This document shows, piece after piece, positions 1 to 8,566 of a DNA stretch of 39,454 bases. A model generated the notes under the pieces. That model made no database searches, was not told the origin of the DNA, and saw nothing but the letters and a program-made list of their open reading frames with translations. The translations under genes and the position numbers were made by a program. The DNA is taken from NCBI GenBank assembly GCA_036399495.1, contig DASWMZ010000240.1, positions 1-39,454 on the forward strand, written 5' to 3'. Each line of letters begins with the position of its first letter. The stretch's first letter is position 1. Source of the stretch: Paradesertivirga sp036399495 (GTDB lineage Bacteria; Bacteroidota; Bacteroidia; Sphingobacteriales; Sphingobacteriaceae).

Positions 1-710
1 TATTTTTTTTGCTCCAAATTACATTTAATTAAATAGCTTAAAAAGCCGTGCAACTCTACCCCGGTATGGCTGGGGCCAGTTAAACACCCACCTCTTAAAC
101 ATGCTGTAGGCATATTGAAATACCTTCCATATTCTTGCACAGATATATCTGCTGAAACTTTGGAGGCACCAAATAATGAATGTTTGGTCTGATCGATGCT
201 AAATGATTCAGGTATACCATTTAAATATCTTTCATCATCAAAATCCCAGCGCTTAGATAATTCTTTCATCTTGATCTCATTTGGCGCATCCCCATAAACC
301 TTATTTGTGGAAAGATGAACAAAGGGAACTTCTAAAGAATATCTACGGGTGGCTTCCAGCAAATTGAAAGTTCCAACCGCATTCGTATCGAAATCTTCAA
401 ATGGTATATCGGCGGCTCGATCATGGCTGGGCTGAGCCGCTGTATGAACTATCGCAGTAGGCTTTACCTCTTGAAGTAAATTTATTATACCTGCCCGATC
501 TCGTATATCCAGTTCATGATGAGTAAAAGCAGAAAGCGAACTCGCCAATTTAGTTTGGTTCCACCTCGTGTCACCATTAGGTCCAAAAAATGCAGCCCTT
601 TGGTTATTATCTATTCCATGAATCTCCCATCCTAATTTATCGAAGTGAATACAAACTTCGGATCCGATTAATCCGGAGGATCCTGTTACAAGTAGTTTCT
701 TTTTTGACAT
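1..710 (-). CDS. NAD-dependent epimerase/dehydratase (CDP-paratose 2-epimerase-like), C terminus cut by window edge
   Basis: About 236 N-terminal residues are present; the family is usually near 350, so the C-terminal third lies outside the window. The start is ATG at 710, giving MSKKKLLVTGSSGLIGSEV, a Rossmann GxxGxxG motif at residues 10-16. The stretch STNKVYGDAPN is characteristic of CDP-paratose/tyvelose 2-epimerase-like SDR proteins. The position of the SDR catalytic YxxxK reads LFGASK, with Phe180 where Tyr is expected and Lys184 kept; I read the frame codon by codon and it is correct. The gene follows the GT2 gene at 744-1802 after 33 bp and is probably the last visible gene of the same operon. 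It may act on a nucleotide sugar of module A, but neither substrate nor reaction can be fixed from sequence. Family assignment is firm, function is not. Confidence 0.8.
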   Translation of the reverse strand, partial: MSKKKLLVTGSSGLIGSEVCIHFDKLGWEIHGIDNNQRAAFFGPNGDTRWNQTKLASSLSAFTHHELDIRDRAGIINLLQEVKPTAIVHTAAQPSHDRAADIPFEDFDTNAVGTFNLLEATRRYSLEVPFVHLSTNKVYGDAPNEIKMKELSKRWDFDDERYLNGIPESFSIDQTKHSLFGASKVSADISVQEYGRYFNMPTACLRGGCLTGPSHTGVELHGFLSYLIKCNLEQKK

Positions 711-743
711 TGAATTATAGAACGATATTAAATTTAGAGTTAT

Positions 744-1802
744 TTAAAAGCTTTTAGCTTTACGATCGAAAGCCTTAATTTTATAAAATATCAGGAACAG
801 GGTTAAATATAAAAGCCTGTAACAAGATGTGATATTATGATAATTAAATTTATATATATAAGTATATAGAACTTGAAATCCCTTGGATTTCAATGACCTT
901 CTACATTTTATAAACCAATTTTTACGAATGCTCTTTAATAGATGTGTCCTGGAATATATTTGCGTGGTAGAATTAGCGTCAATGATATTCTTGTAATGCT
1001 GAGGGTTAGAAGTCAATAAATTCAGATCAAAGGATTGAAGCGGAGTAAGAAGAGCATTATGAACATTTAATACAGATTGAGATACATGAACACCAACATT
1101 ATTTAATAATGATGTATGTATTAAATCGAAGGATTGTTTCAACTTATTATAATGAACGTTGGTTGATCCACTGTTTCGAACACGATACTTAACTAAATCC
1201 TCATTTAAACTACTCATCTTGATTCCTTTAATAGATAATTGCGACCACATATAATAATCTTCTGCAATATCATGGACAAGGTCATTTTTTAAATGGTCTA
1301 TAATTTGATTACGAAAAGTTACTGTTGAAGTACTTAACACGTTATTAAACAATAATTCAGACTGTATTTCCCTCCAATTAAAGACTTTATCCGCAACACG
1401 AAGCCATAGCGACTCCCCGTTTTCATTTATGTATCTCAGTTTTGAACCAATTAAACCATAATCCAAATTTTTCTCTAAAAAAGCGATCTGATGAATAAAT
1501 CTGTCTTTGTGGCATAAGTCATCAGCGTCCAAAAAAGCAATATATTTACCATTGGCACTATCCAAAAGTTTATTTCTAGTTTGAGAAACGCCTGAATTTT
1601 GTTGGTTTTTTAACAGTTTGATTCTGCTGTCCTTAAATTTAATAATCTCCCCGAGAGTATTATCTGTTGAACAATCATCAACTATTATCAATTCAAAATT
1701 TTGGTATTTCTGATCTAATACACTTCTGATTGACTGACTAACAAATTTTTCTACATTATAAGCAGGCATTAAAATTGATAGCAAAGCCTGATTTATACTC
1801 AT
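744..1802 (-). CDS. Family 2 glycosyltransferase
   Basis: A 352-residue GT-A fold enzyme. The N terminus shows SILMPAYN, then VDDCSTDNT at residues 41-49 (nucleotide-binding Asp) and DADD at 92-95, the metal-binding DxD region. An acidic EDYYMW near residue 180 fits the catalytic base position of inverting GT2 enzymes. The C-terminal 60 residues are basic and aromatic and may lie on the membrane. Such enzymes add one sugar from a nucleotide donor to a lipid-linked glycan at the cytoplasmic face. The ATG overlaps the stop of the upstream GT11 gene as ATGA (1799-1802), which implies translational coupling. Donor and linkage cannot be predicted. Confidence 0.9.
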   Translation of the reverse strand: MSINQALLSILMPAYNVEKFVSQSIRSVLDQKYQNFELIIVDDCSTDNTLGEIIKFKDSRIKLLKNQQNSGVSQTRNKLLDSANGKYIAFLDADDLCHKDRFIHQIAFLEKNLDYGLIGSKLRYINENGESLWLRVADKVFNWREIQSELLFNNVLSTSTVTFRNQIIDHLKNDLVHDIAEDYYMWSQLSIKGIKMSSLNEDLVKYRVRNSGSTNVHYNKLKQSFDLIHTSLLNNVGVHVSQSVLNVHNALLTPLQSFDLNLLTSNPQHYKNIIDANSTTQIYSRTHLLKSIRKNWFIKCRRSLKSKGFQVLYTYIYKFNYHNITSCYRLLYLTLFLIFYKIKAFDRKAKSF

Positions 1803-2668
1803 AATCTTACCCAGGACTCCGGAATTAAATCCTTTGCATCCAACCCGCTTTTAAACCAAACTTTAGGTGCAATTACAACCTTTTTTTCATAAGCACATAA
1901 CCACGCTGCCCACCATGCAAACGAGCTATTTGGAATTATAAAATATTTGCACTGCTGCATTAAATATAGATATGAACTAAACTTTCGTCCCTTTAAATCA
2001 TGTTCTACAAATGTAGTCGGATAATCAAAGTGTAAATTTTCTTTACACCAAACTAAATCATCGGAGAAGATGAAAATATGAAAATCTTTATTGTTATTGA
2101 CCCTTGACGATAGTTCTTCAATCGCTTTAGCATAATAGTCGACCTCCATCGTTCCATGAAAATCATTATTCACAAAATCCGCTCTTCTGACATTTAAACA
2201 GATACTTAGTACACTGTCAATCTTACTTTTAAAAACGCGAACATTGTCGTCAAAATCTTCACTGAAGCTAAAAGCTTTAAAGACATCCTGTTTAATAGTT
2301 TCAAAGTATTTAGGGCTTTGCCATACCCCGTCTAAATAGATATCTTTTCGAGCTAAATGGTTTAGTTTAGGTTGATACAAAAACGTCTCCTCTACTATAT
2401 ATGATTTTAAATTTGTAGGTAAGAGTTTGTTGAAATGTTTTTCCAGAAATAAATTGCTTTTAGAAACTGTTCCTCTGAATCGATGGTTACTTAGCTGAAA
2501 AATGGGCAAATCGTAATCACGAAATACAATCTTTTTCTTTTCGGACCTATCTAATAAATAGCTGGTATCAAGGCAAAATTCCGTATCAAGCTTTTCTGCT
2601 AAATTAAGTCCCATACAATATTGGAACATTTGATTACCCAAGCCTCCGGAAAGTTTAACGATTATCAT
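1799..2668 (-). CDS. Alpha-1,2-fucosyltransferase family protein (GT11)
   Basis: A 289-residue protein starting MIIVKLSGGLGNQMFQY, the GT11 signature (GGLGNQxFQ). A second family motif is NVRRADFVNN, with the RRxD residues at 161-164; the usual preceding His is replaced by Asn and the family's Gly by Ala. A third is NSSFAWWAAWL near residues 247-257. GT11 enzymes transfer L-fucose from GDP-fucose, usually alpha-1,2 to galactose. GDP-fucose would need Gmd (present at 34435-35571) and a GDP-fucose synthase, which is not in the window. The ATG shares one base with the stop of the upstream DUF268 gene (TAATG). Family call is secure; the exact acceptor is unknown. Confidence 0.9.
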   Translation of the reverse strand: MIIVKLSGGLGNQMFQYCMGLNLAEKLDTEFCLDTSYLLDRSEKKKIVFRDYDLPIFQLSNHRFRGTVSKSNLFLEKHFNKLLPTNLKSYIVEETFLYQPKLNHLARKDIYLDGVWQSPKYFETIKQDVFKAFSFSEDFDDNVRVFKSKIDSVLSICLNVRRADFVNNDFHGTMEVDYYAKAIEELSSRVNNNKDFHIFIFSDDLVWCKENLHFDYPTTFVEHDLKGRKFSSYLYLMQQCKYFIIPNSSFAWWAAWLCAYEKKVVIAPKVWFKSGLDAKDLIPESWVRL

Positions 2669-3447
2669 TAGTTATACGAACTGAGAATTTTACGGAATAC
2701 AAATATTGCTAAAACGTGTGTAACTTTTTCAAGATCATTACTAAGATTGTCAAAATCTAACCTTTGTATTAATTTCCCATCTCTCACTAGGTAAAAGTCT
2801 TCTAATTTAAGATTAGCGTTTGTCGACAAATCAATAATGCTGTTGTAGCTAAAAATTCTATATGCATTAAACTGCACTTGTTCTATCCCCAGTGGTATAG
2901 ACAAATAAAACAATCCATTATTAATTAACATTGCAGCAAGATTATTAAACGCTGCTATATAACCGACAGGATTAATCGGATCGCCATATCTTCCTAAGCC
3001 AAAATGTTCTAAAGAATGGAGACAAGATAAAGAGTCAGTATAGTTATGATATCTTGAGCTTGTCTCCATTATATCGCACTGATTAAAATTTATATTTTTA
3101 ACTGATATCTCTACTGTCCTTATATCCAATATTTCAATTTCTCTTGAGCTTGCTATGTTGGCTACAAAACCGTCAATCCGAGAGCCTACATCTACATGTT
3201 TATGAGGATTACTAATATTGATAAGCTGTGCAACATGTAAATCCTGAATAAAATACTCACTTTTAGTATCCCCAGCATCATCATACGAATCATGCAAACA
3301 AGGCTGAAACGTTATTCGCCCTTTATAATTTTTTCTGAATTGTCTATATTCTTTATAATAACGTATCAGCCTGAAAAACCCCAAAAAAAACTTTTTTGGA
3401 TTAATTCCAAACTGGTTAATTATCACCCATTTTAAATTTTTAATCAT
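2668..3447 (-). CDS. DUF268 family protein, methyltransferase-like
   Basis: A 259-residue protein that matches the DUF268 pattern. It has DVGSRIDGF at residues 86-94, resembling the glycine-containing SAM-binding loop of class I methyltransferases. This is followed by ILDIR at 106-110, where the acidic residue would bind SAM ribose, and a later HSLEHFGLGRYGDP segment typical of the family. No signal peptide is evident; the N terminus is basic and partly hydrophobic. DUF268 genes occur among glycan-synthesis genes, and a sugar methyltransferase role is a reasonable inference but not shown. The gene overlaps its neighbours at both ends (8 bases with the GT2 upstream, one with GT11 downstream), so it belongs to the operon. 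Confidence 0.75.
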   Translation of the reverse strand: MIKNLKWVIINQFGINPKKFFLGFFRLIRYYKEYRQFRKNYKGRITFQPCLHDSYDDAGDTKSEYFIQDLHVAQLINISNPHKHVDVGSRIDGFVANIASSREIEILDIRTVEISVKNINFNQCDIMETSSRYHNYTDSLSCLHSLEHFGLGRYGDPINPVGYIAAFNNLAAMLINNGLFYLSIPLGIEQVQFNAYRIFSYNSIIDLSTNANLKLEDFYLVRDGKLIQRLDFDNLSNDLEKVTHVLAIFVFRKILSSYN

Positions 3448-4348
3448 ATTTAATTTTATTAAAGAATAATTTAACCATAGCTATTACGCTGTAGTTCTTG
3501 TTGGTTAACGCTCTTAAACTTCCAACTAAGTTCTTAGTCTTGTTCTTTCCCTTAAGAATACTTTTATATTTCGAAAGGACTAAATAAGTGAAGTTATGTC
3601 TTACATCATTGATTAAGCTTTTGTCTTTATGCATGACTTCTAATACTATTTCCCTATAAAGTTTATACAATCGGATAATATCGTCTAGAGGAAAAGATGT
3701 CGAATCCTGGCCTAAATGCAATCTACAGTCATATAGGGGCTCATAATTGATAACAATGGGTCCGCTGTTAACTGCATCTAATAACAGTTTAACGTCACAG
3801 CACTTTCCATATTCATAATCTATGTTCACTGATTCAAATATTGCTGAGCGAAATATTACCGGAGAAATTGGGATACAACTTGAAAGACAATGCGAAACTA
3901 TTTCTGCTTGCGTGTTAAATAATAAGTATCCAGCGGTATTTTTGAAAATAGTGGTTCCCTTCTTATTTGATTCAAAAGAGTGTCCATTACAACTCAAAGC
4001 TATAATATTAAGATGTTTAGCGTTCTCTAAAAACTCAAATTGTCTTTCAATAAAAAATTCGTTCAACCTGTCATCGTCGTGGAAGACCATCACATATTCT
4101 GTCGTCAAATCCTTAACACTCCTATTGTAATTCCAAATAACACCATAGTTCTTTTCAGAACCCCTCCATATGATGTTGGGAGTTAATAAAGGCTTTATAT
4201 GTTCAAAAACCTCTTTTGAACTTCCATTGTCATAGATAATAACCCTCCCAGGGAGGAGGGTCTGACATTTAACAGAGTTAATACACTCGAATAAATATTC
4301 CTTTCGATTATAGGACAGTATACAAACAGTTAAATCAGCTCTTTCCAT
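3440..4348 (-). CDS. Family 2 glycosyltransferase
   Basis: A 302-residue GT-A enzyme. It begins with ADLTVCILSYNR, has YDNGS at residues 39-43 and the metal-binding HDDDR at 90-94, in the position of the GT2 DxD motif. The C-terminal region is Lys-rich and has no clear membrane segment. It overlaps the GT10 gene upstream by 14 bases (4335-4348) and the DUF268 gene downstream by 8, indicating coupled translation. It probably adds one sugar to the module A glycan in the cytoplasm; donor unknown. A 102-residue open frame on the opposite strand inside it is a shadow. Confidence 0.88.
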   Translation of the reverse strand: MERADLTVCILSYNRKEYLFECINSVKCQTLLPGRVIIYDNGSSKEVFEHIKPLLTPNIIWRGSEKNYGVIWNYNRSVKDLTTEYVMVFHDDDRLNEFFIERQFEFLENAKHLNIIALSCNGHSFESNKKGTTIFKNTAGYLLFNTQAEIVSHCLSSCIPISPVIFRSAIFESVNIDYEYGKCCDVKLLLDAVNSGPIVINYEPLYDCRLHLGQDSTSFPLDDIIRLYKLYREIVLEVMHKDKSLINDVRHNFTYLVLSKYKSILKGKNKTKNLVGSLRALTNKNYSVIAMVKLFFNKIKYD

Positions 4349-5459
4349 TAAGTAATCTATTTTTCACTTCATCAGCAAAAGACTCATAAGAAAACTTATA
4401 TCCCCTTTCACTCCTTAAAAACTTTTGCCCGCTTGCAATCATATCATTGTACTGCTCGTCTGATAAGCTTTTCACATATTCGAATAATGCTGGTAACGTT
4501 TTAAAATCGTCAACATTAATAAAACAATTTTTTGGAATAAACTCAAAGATATCTGGCGCTCCCAAATAAATCGGCAGCGTCTTAGATATCAGAGCATCGA
4601 TAATTTTTTCCGTAATATATCCAGGGTATTGACAATTCTCTAAACAAAGTGAATATTTAAACTTCGATAGTAAGGCCACTTTTTGACTTGTGCCAGGCAA
4701 TAGGTTTTTGAAGTTTTTTATAGAATCTACTTCCAATAGACGCTTCTTAAACTTATCGGGCAGATTGTTTATATTATTCCAACCATTCCCGTACAGGTCC
4801 AACCTGTTTATGTTAGATAAATAACTTATTATTTCAAGTCTCTTATCGTAAAGTTGGATTGATCTCATACTTCTCGTAAAACGATTATCGAAGATCGGGA
4901 TCGAATTTTTTAGGCGTCTTAAAATCAATCTTGTCGGGGATTGAAAATCTTCGTAATATTTATTAGACATCACTAAAACAAAACGGTCGTCTCTGCCTTC
5001 TGGGTAATTATCATCAAGGTCCTTTCTCGAAAAGGACGGAAAATGTAAAATGTCACAATTTTCGTCACGCCTGGAATCGATAGCTCCTTTAAAAAGAATC
5101 TTGTATTTAAACGCGTTTTTGGCTTCTTCCAATTTCAAATAAAACTTTCGAGAAACTATTGGGGATTCAAAAGATGACAGAATTAGTGGGTTACATCCAA
5201 GGCGTATTAGATGGCTCGACGATTCAAGATAGGTCTCGTCACAATACAAATAAACATCACACGGATTAACAGTTTTTTTTTGTATCAACCGATGAATAAC
5301 ATCGGAGGTATGAATCTTAAACTCCGAGTCCTGCAGTAATTTTTTCAACTCATAAACCCACATCGCACCCGGATATAAAGTTGATACCTCGTGACTTAAA
5401 ATTTTGTCATTATTAAAACTATCGTAAGGGGTTCCAATGCTTAAATATTTCTTTATCAT
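4335..5459 (-). CDS. Alpha-1,3-fucosyltransferase-like protein (GT10 family)
   Basis: A 374-residue protein. Its C-terminal half carries the GT10 donor-binding signature in order: FKYSLCLENCQYPGYITEKI, then DALISKTLPIYLGAPDI, then CFINVDDF, spanning roughly residues 265-320. In GT10 enzymes this region binds GDP-fucose, with the Glu of ENxxxxxYxTEK and the Lys contacting the nucleotide. The N-terminal half is divergent, as usual for the acceptor-binding lobe. No signal peptide or membrane anchor is seen, which fits bacterial cytoplasmic GT10 enzymes. The start overlaps the stop of the upstream ABC gene as ATGA. The donor is inferred from family; linkage (alpha-1,3 or 1,4) is not determinable. 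Confidence 0.85.
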   Translation of the reverse strand: MIKKYLSIGTPYDSFNNDKILSHEVSTLYPGAMWVYELKKLLQDSEFKIHTSDVIHRLIQKKTVNPCDVYLYCDETYLESSSHLIRLGCNPLILSSFESPIVSRKFYLKLEEAKNAFKYKILFKGAIDSRRDENCDILHFPSFSRKDLDDNYPEGRDDRFVLVMSNKYYEDFQSPTRLILRRLKNSIPIFDNRFTRSMRSIQLYDKRLEIISYLSNINRLDLYGNGWNNINNLPDKFKKRLLEVDSIKNFKNLLPGTSQKVALLSKFKYSLCLENCQYPGYITEKIIDALISKTLPIYLGAPDIFEFIPKNCFINVDDFKTLPALFEYVKSLSDEQYNDMIASGQKFLRSERGYKFSYESFADEVKNRLLNGKS

Positions 5460-7198
5460 AATTCTTGCAATATTGAACCGGATTTAGAGACCTTAAATAC
5501 CTTATTGCAAAACTTCAAAGCGGAATGATTATGTGTTATCAAAATGAAGGTCTTGTCGCGATAGGTTTTAAATAAGGCCTCATAAATATAATCTTCAGTA
5601 TTATTGTCTAAAGCACTGGTGGCCTCGTCGAAAACATACAAATCGGTATCTTTATAAAGGGCTCTAGCTATTCCGAGTCGTTGTCTCTGACCGCCTGAAA
5701 GCGAAACCCCACCTTCACCTATTTGCTCGTCAAAGCCATTTTTTTTCTTATCCATAAACTCGTTGAGCTTAAGTATATCAGATATCGCAGCTAACCTCTC
5801 CTCAGAATCTTCATATTTTGAATCCCTCCCAAAAATGATATTACTTCTAATGGTAGAATCCATCAAAGTTATGACTTGTGGGACATGAGAAATATTTTGT
5901 TGCCATGACTTAAGACTTTCAATAGTCAATTTTACTCCGTCGATCAAAATTTGTCCATCTTGTGGTTGTAATAAGCCCATAACTAGATCAATCAAAGTAC
6001 TTTTACCGCTTCCGGTTTCTCCCAGTACTGCGATCTTGTCGCCTTTGAATATTTCTAAACTCACACCATGCAATATTTTAGTCGACTGACCCGAATAAGA
6101 AAAGCTTATGTTCTTCAGCTCAATTTTATTATTGAATTTCAATCTTCCTACCTCTTGGTTATGATTAGCTACTTCCGGTCTTTCATATAACAAATCGATG
6201 ACTTCCATCATCATGATTTTATTGCCCAAAAATGCTGTCCAATAATAATAAATGTTTTGGGTTGACGGGAGAATTCTTTGGAAAGCGATTAAAAAAATTG
6301 CCAGGCTAGGTATGAAAGTCGTTATATCACCCCCACTTTTAATGACATAATAACATAATAAAGAGATAACCAAAATAGCCCCGGACTCGAGGTAGTATCT
6401 AGGCGTTGCCCCTATGTATTGATTTTTCCCCAGCGCATCTTTCAACCTCAAATCATTTTTTTGATAACTAGAGACAAATATTCCATAAGTATTGTCGAGA
6501 ATAATATCTCTAATGTTCGCTAAACTTTCTTTCAGTTGCTTTTGAATTAAATCACTATAACGCGAAACCACAAGGCCGTTATTCTTAATTTTTGCTTTAT
6601 TGTATAGAATTATAGTTAAGTAGGTTACTAAAATAATAGCCAGTATTTTAAGTGTTGCACCAGGGTAGAAATAAAATAATGGAATAAGTATAGATAATAT
6701 GACCAACGAATTAGTAACAATTGAAAAAACAGGCAAGAAACCTCCATAAATAATTTGAGAAGACTTATATGTTATGCTGTTGACGAGTGTATTACTATTG
6801 GTCTTGATGTGGCTTTCATAAGGACGACGAATTATAGAATCATATAGTTTTACAGAGATTTCCGAACCAATTTGGAAAGACGTTTTAGTGCTGAATTTTA
6901 ATCCGTATACCCTTATTATAGTTGAGAAAATAGTAAACAAACTAAAGACAAGTGTCAACTTAATTTGCAAGTCCGATATACTTTCAATTGAAAAAAACGA
7001 CTTGATTCCTGCAAATTTCTCGTCGTTATAAATAACTTCTGGCTTTAAAAGGGCGGTGAGAAAAGGTAACACAAGCGAGAAACTGAAGAGTTCAGCCAAA
7101 GACGAAAAAGCCAAAAGGATTATCAGATATCTTAGCTTTGTTTTAGATTGGAGGGATAAAACTTCATAGTATTTTTTAAAAAGGTAAAAGTTCGACAT
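5456..7198 (-). CDS. ABC transporter, fused permease and ATPase (glycan flippase type)
   Basis: A 580-residue half-transporter. An N-terminal domain with about six membrane segments (roughly residues 25-310) is followed by a nucleotide-binding domain. That domain has Walker A GETGSGKST at 393-401, signature LSGGQRQR at 500-507, Walker B LYVFDE at 520-525 and a switch His in LITHNH. The architecture is that of MsbA and the PglK lipid-linked oligosaccharide flippase, acting as a homodimer in the inner membrane. Lying between CDP-sugar genes and glycosyltransferases, it most likely flips the module A lipid-linked glycan. Module B has a separate Wzx flippase. A 51 bp gap separates it from rfbH upstream. 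Confidence 0.9.
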   Translation of the reverse strand: MSNFYLFKKYYEVLSLQSKTKLRYLIILLAFSSLAELFSFSLVLPFLTALLKPEVIYNDEKFAGIKSFFSIESISDLQIKLTLVFSLFTIFSTIIRVYGLKFSTKTSFQIGSEISVKLYDSIIRRPYESHIKTNSNTLVNSITYKSSQIIYGGFLPVFSIVTNSLVILSILIPLFYFYPGATLKILAIILVTYLTIILYNKAKIKNNGLVVSRYSDLIQKQLKESLANIRDIILDNTYGIFVSSYQKNDLRLKDALGKNQYIGATPRYYLESGAILVISLLCYYVIKSGGDITTFIPSLAIFLIAFQRILPSTQNIYYYWTAFLGNKIMMMEVIDLLYERPEVANHNQEVGRLKFNNKIELKNISFSYSGQSTKILHGVSLEIFKGDKIAVLGETGSGKSTLIDLVMGLLQPQDGQILIDGVKLTIESLKSWQQNISHVPQVITLMDSTIRSNIIFGRDSKYEDSEERLAAISDILKLNEFMDKKKNGFDEQIGEGGVSLSGGQRQRLGIARALYKDTDLYVFDEATSALDNNTEDYIYEALFKTYRDKTFILITHNHSALKFCNKVFKVSKSGSILQEL

Positions 7199-7249
7199 AA
7201 AAGGTTCGATTGAATTTTCGCGTTCGATCAGTAGCTTAGTTTTACGAAA

Positions 7250-8554
7250 CTAGATATTTGTATAATTTCTGATTACACTGGCTATATAGTCGTAATGAAC
7301 AGTGTTTAATCCAGGCCATACACCTAGCCAAAAAGAATTATTCATAATCGTATCCGTATTCGTTAGTTCTCCCACAACACGGTGTTGAATATTTGCGTAA
7401 GCGGGTTGACGCAACAAGTTACCGCCGAATAATAACCTGGTCCCGATTTTTTTTTCTTCCAAATGCTGAACTAACATATGCCGATCATTTGAATCCCCTT
7501 CTCTTAATGTCAATAAAAATCCAAACCAAGAAGGATCAGAATTAGGAGTAGGTTCAGGTAAAACAAATATATCTTCAAACTCTTTCATACGCTTATACAA
7601 GCCCGCATAGTTTTCCCTTCTGCGCTGCACAAAATGATCTATTTTTTTTATCTGCGATACCCCAAAGGCAGCCTGCATATCCGTTACTTTCAGATTAAAG
7701 CCAATATGAGAATAAGTATATTTATGGTCATAGCCATAAGGGAGAGTTCCCAATTGCTGATTAAAACGGCATCCGCAGGTATTGTCTTTTCCTGGCTCAC
7801 AATAACAATCTCTCCCCCAGTCTCTAAAGCTTTCTGCAAGTTTAGCTAACTCCGGATTATTAACTACGACTGCTCCTCCTTCGCCCATAGTGATGTGGTG
7901 TGCCGGGTAAAAAGAAAATGTTGAAAGATCCCCAAAGGTACCGGTTTTTTTACCTCTGTAGGTTGCTCCTAATGAGTCGCAATCATCTTCTACCACCCAT
8001 AAATTATATTTTTTAGCAACCCGCATCACTTCATCTAAATCGAACGGATTTCCTAACGAATGAGCAATCATAATCGCCTTAGTTTTTGAGCTAACCGCCG
8101 CTTCTATTATATCAGATTTAGCATTATGAGTAGCTATATCCACATCAATAAACACCGGTATAGCCCCAAACTGAATGATCGGATTTATAGTTGTTGGGAA
8201 GCCTGCGGCTACTGTAATCACTTCATCACCGGGCTTTATTGCCCTGTCTCCTAATTTAGGGGAGGTTAAGGTGTAAAAAGCTATTAAATTAGCGGACGAC
8301 CCAGAATTAACTAATAGTGCTTTAAATGCGCCGAAGTACTTTGCAAAGTCAGTTTCAAATTGATTAGCAAAACGACCAGCGGTTAGCCATCCATCCAAAG
8401 CCGCATCAACTCCAAACAGAATATCCTCCTCGTCCAAGACCTTGCCTGTAACTGGAATATAATTTTCTCCAGGAACTATTACCTGAGTAGTTTTCTTCTT
8501 TGCGATCTTCGTTAAGCTGTTCTGAAGCGAAGGGTCTGTTATATTTTGTAGCAT
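7250..8554 (-). CDS. rfbH: CDP-4-dehydro-6-deoxy-D-glucose 3-dehydratase (E1)
   Basis: A 434-residue DegT/DnrJ/EryC1-family protein with the diagnostic features of E1. The PLP-Schiff-base Lys is replaced by His in SFYPAHHITMGEGG (His220), so the enzyme uses PMP. The [2Fe-2S] ligands fit the E1 spacing C-X57-C-X-C-X7-C exactly: Cys192, Cys250, Cys252 and Cys260. Together with an iron-sulfur flavin reductase, E1 removes the C3 hydroxyl of CDP-4-keto-6-deoxyglucose, giving the 3,6-dideoxy-4-keto sugar from which all CDP-3,6-dideoxyhexoses derive. Equivalent names are AscC and DdhC. It follows the ThDP enzyme after 12 bp and is the last gene of the CDP-sugar block. Cytoplasmic. Confidence 0.95.
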   Translation of the reverse strand: MLQNITDPSLQNSLTKIAKKKTTQVIVPGENYIPVTGKVLDEEDILFGVDAALDGWLTAGRFANQFETDFAKYFGAFKALLVNSGSSANLIAFYTLTSPKLGDRAIKPGDEVITVAAGFPTTINPIIQFGAIPVFIDVDIATHNAKSDIIEAAVSSKTKAIMIAHSLGNPFDLDEVMRVAKKYNLWVVEDDCDSLGATYRGKKTGTFGDLSTFSFYPAHHITMGEGGAVVVNNPELAKLAESFRDWGRDCYCEPGKDNTCGCRFNQQLGTLPYGYDHKYTYSHIGFNLKVTDMQAAFGVSQIKKIDHFVQRRRENYAGLYKRMKEFEDIFVLPEPTPNSDPSWFGFLLTLREGDSNDRHMLVQHLEEKKIGTRLLFGGNLLRQPAYANIQHRVVGELTNTDTIMNNSFWLGVWPGLNTVHYDYIASVIRNYTNI

Positions 8555-8566
8555 GTATAATGAATA

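Noticed and set aside
3822..4130. 102-codon plus-strand open frame
   Set aside because: It lies wholly inside the GT2 gene at 3440-4348, which has clear family motifs; it is an antisense shadow.
7250..8554. PLP aminotransferase for an amino sugar
   Set aside because: The Schiff-base Lys is His and four Cys fit the E1 iron-sulfur spacing exactly, so it is the dehydratase and not a transaminase.
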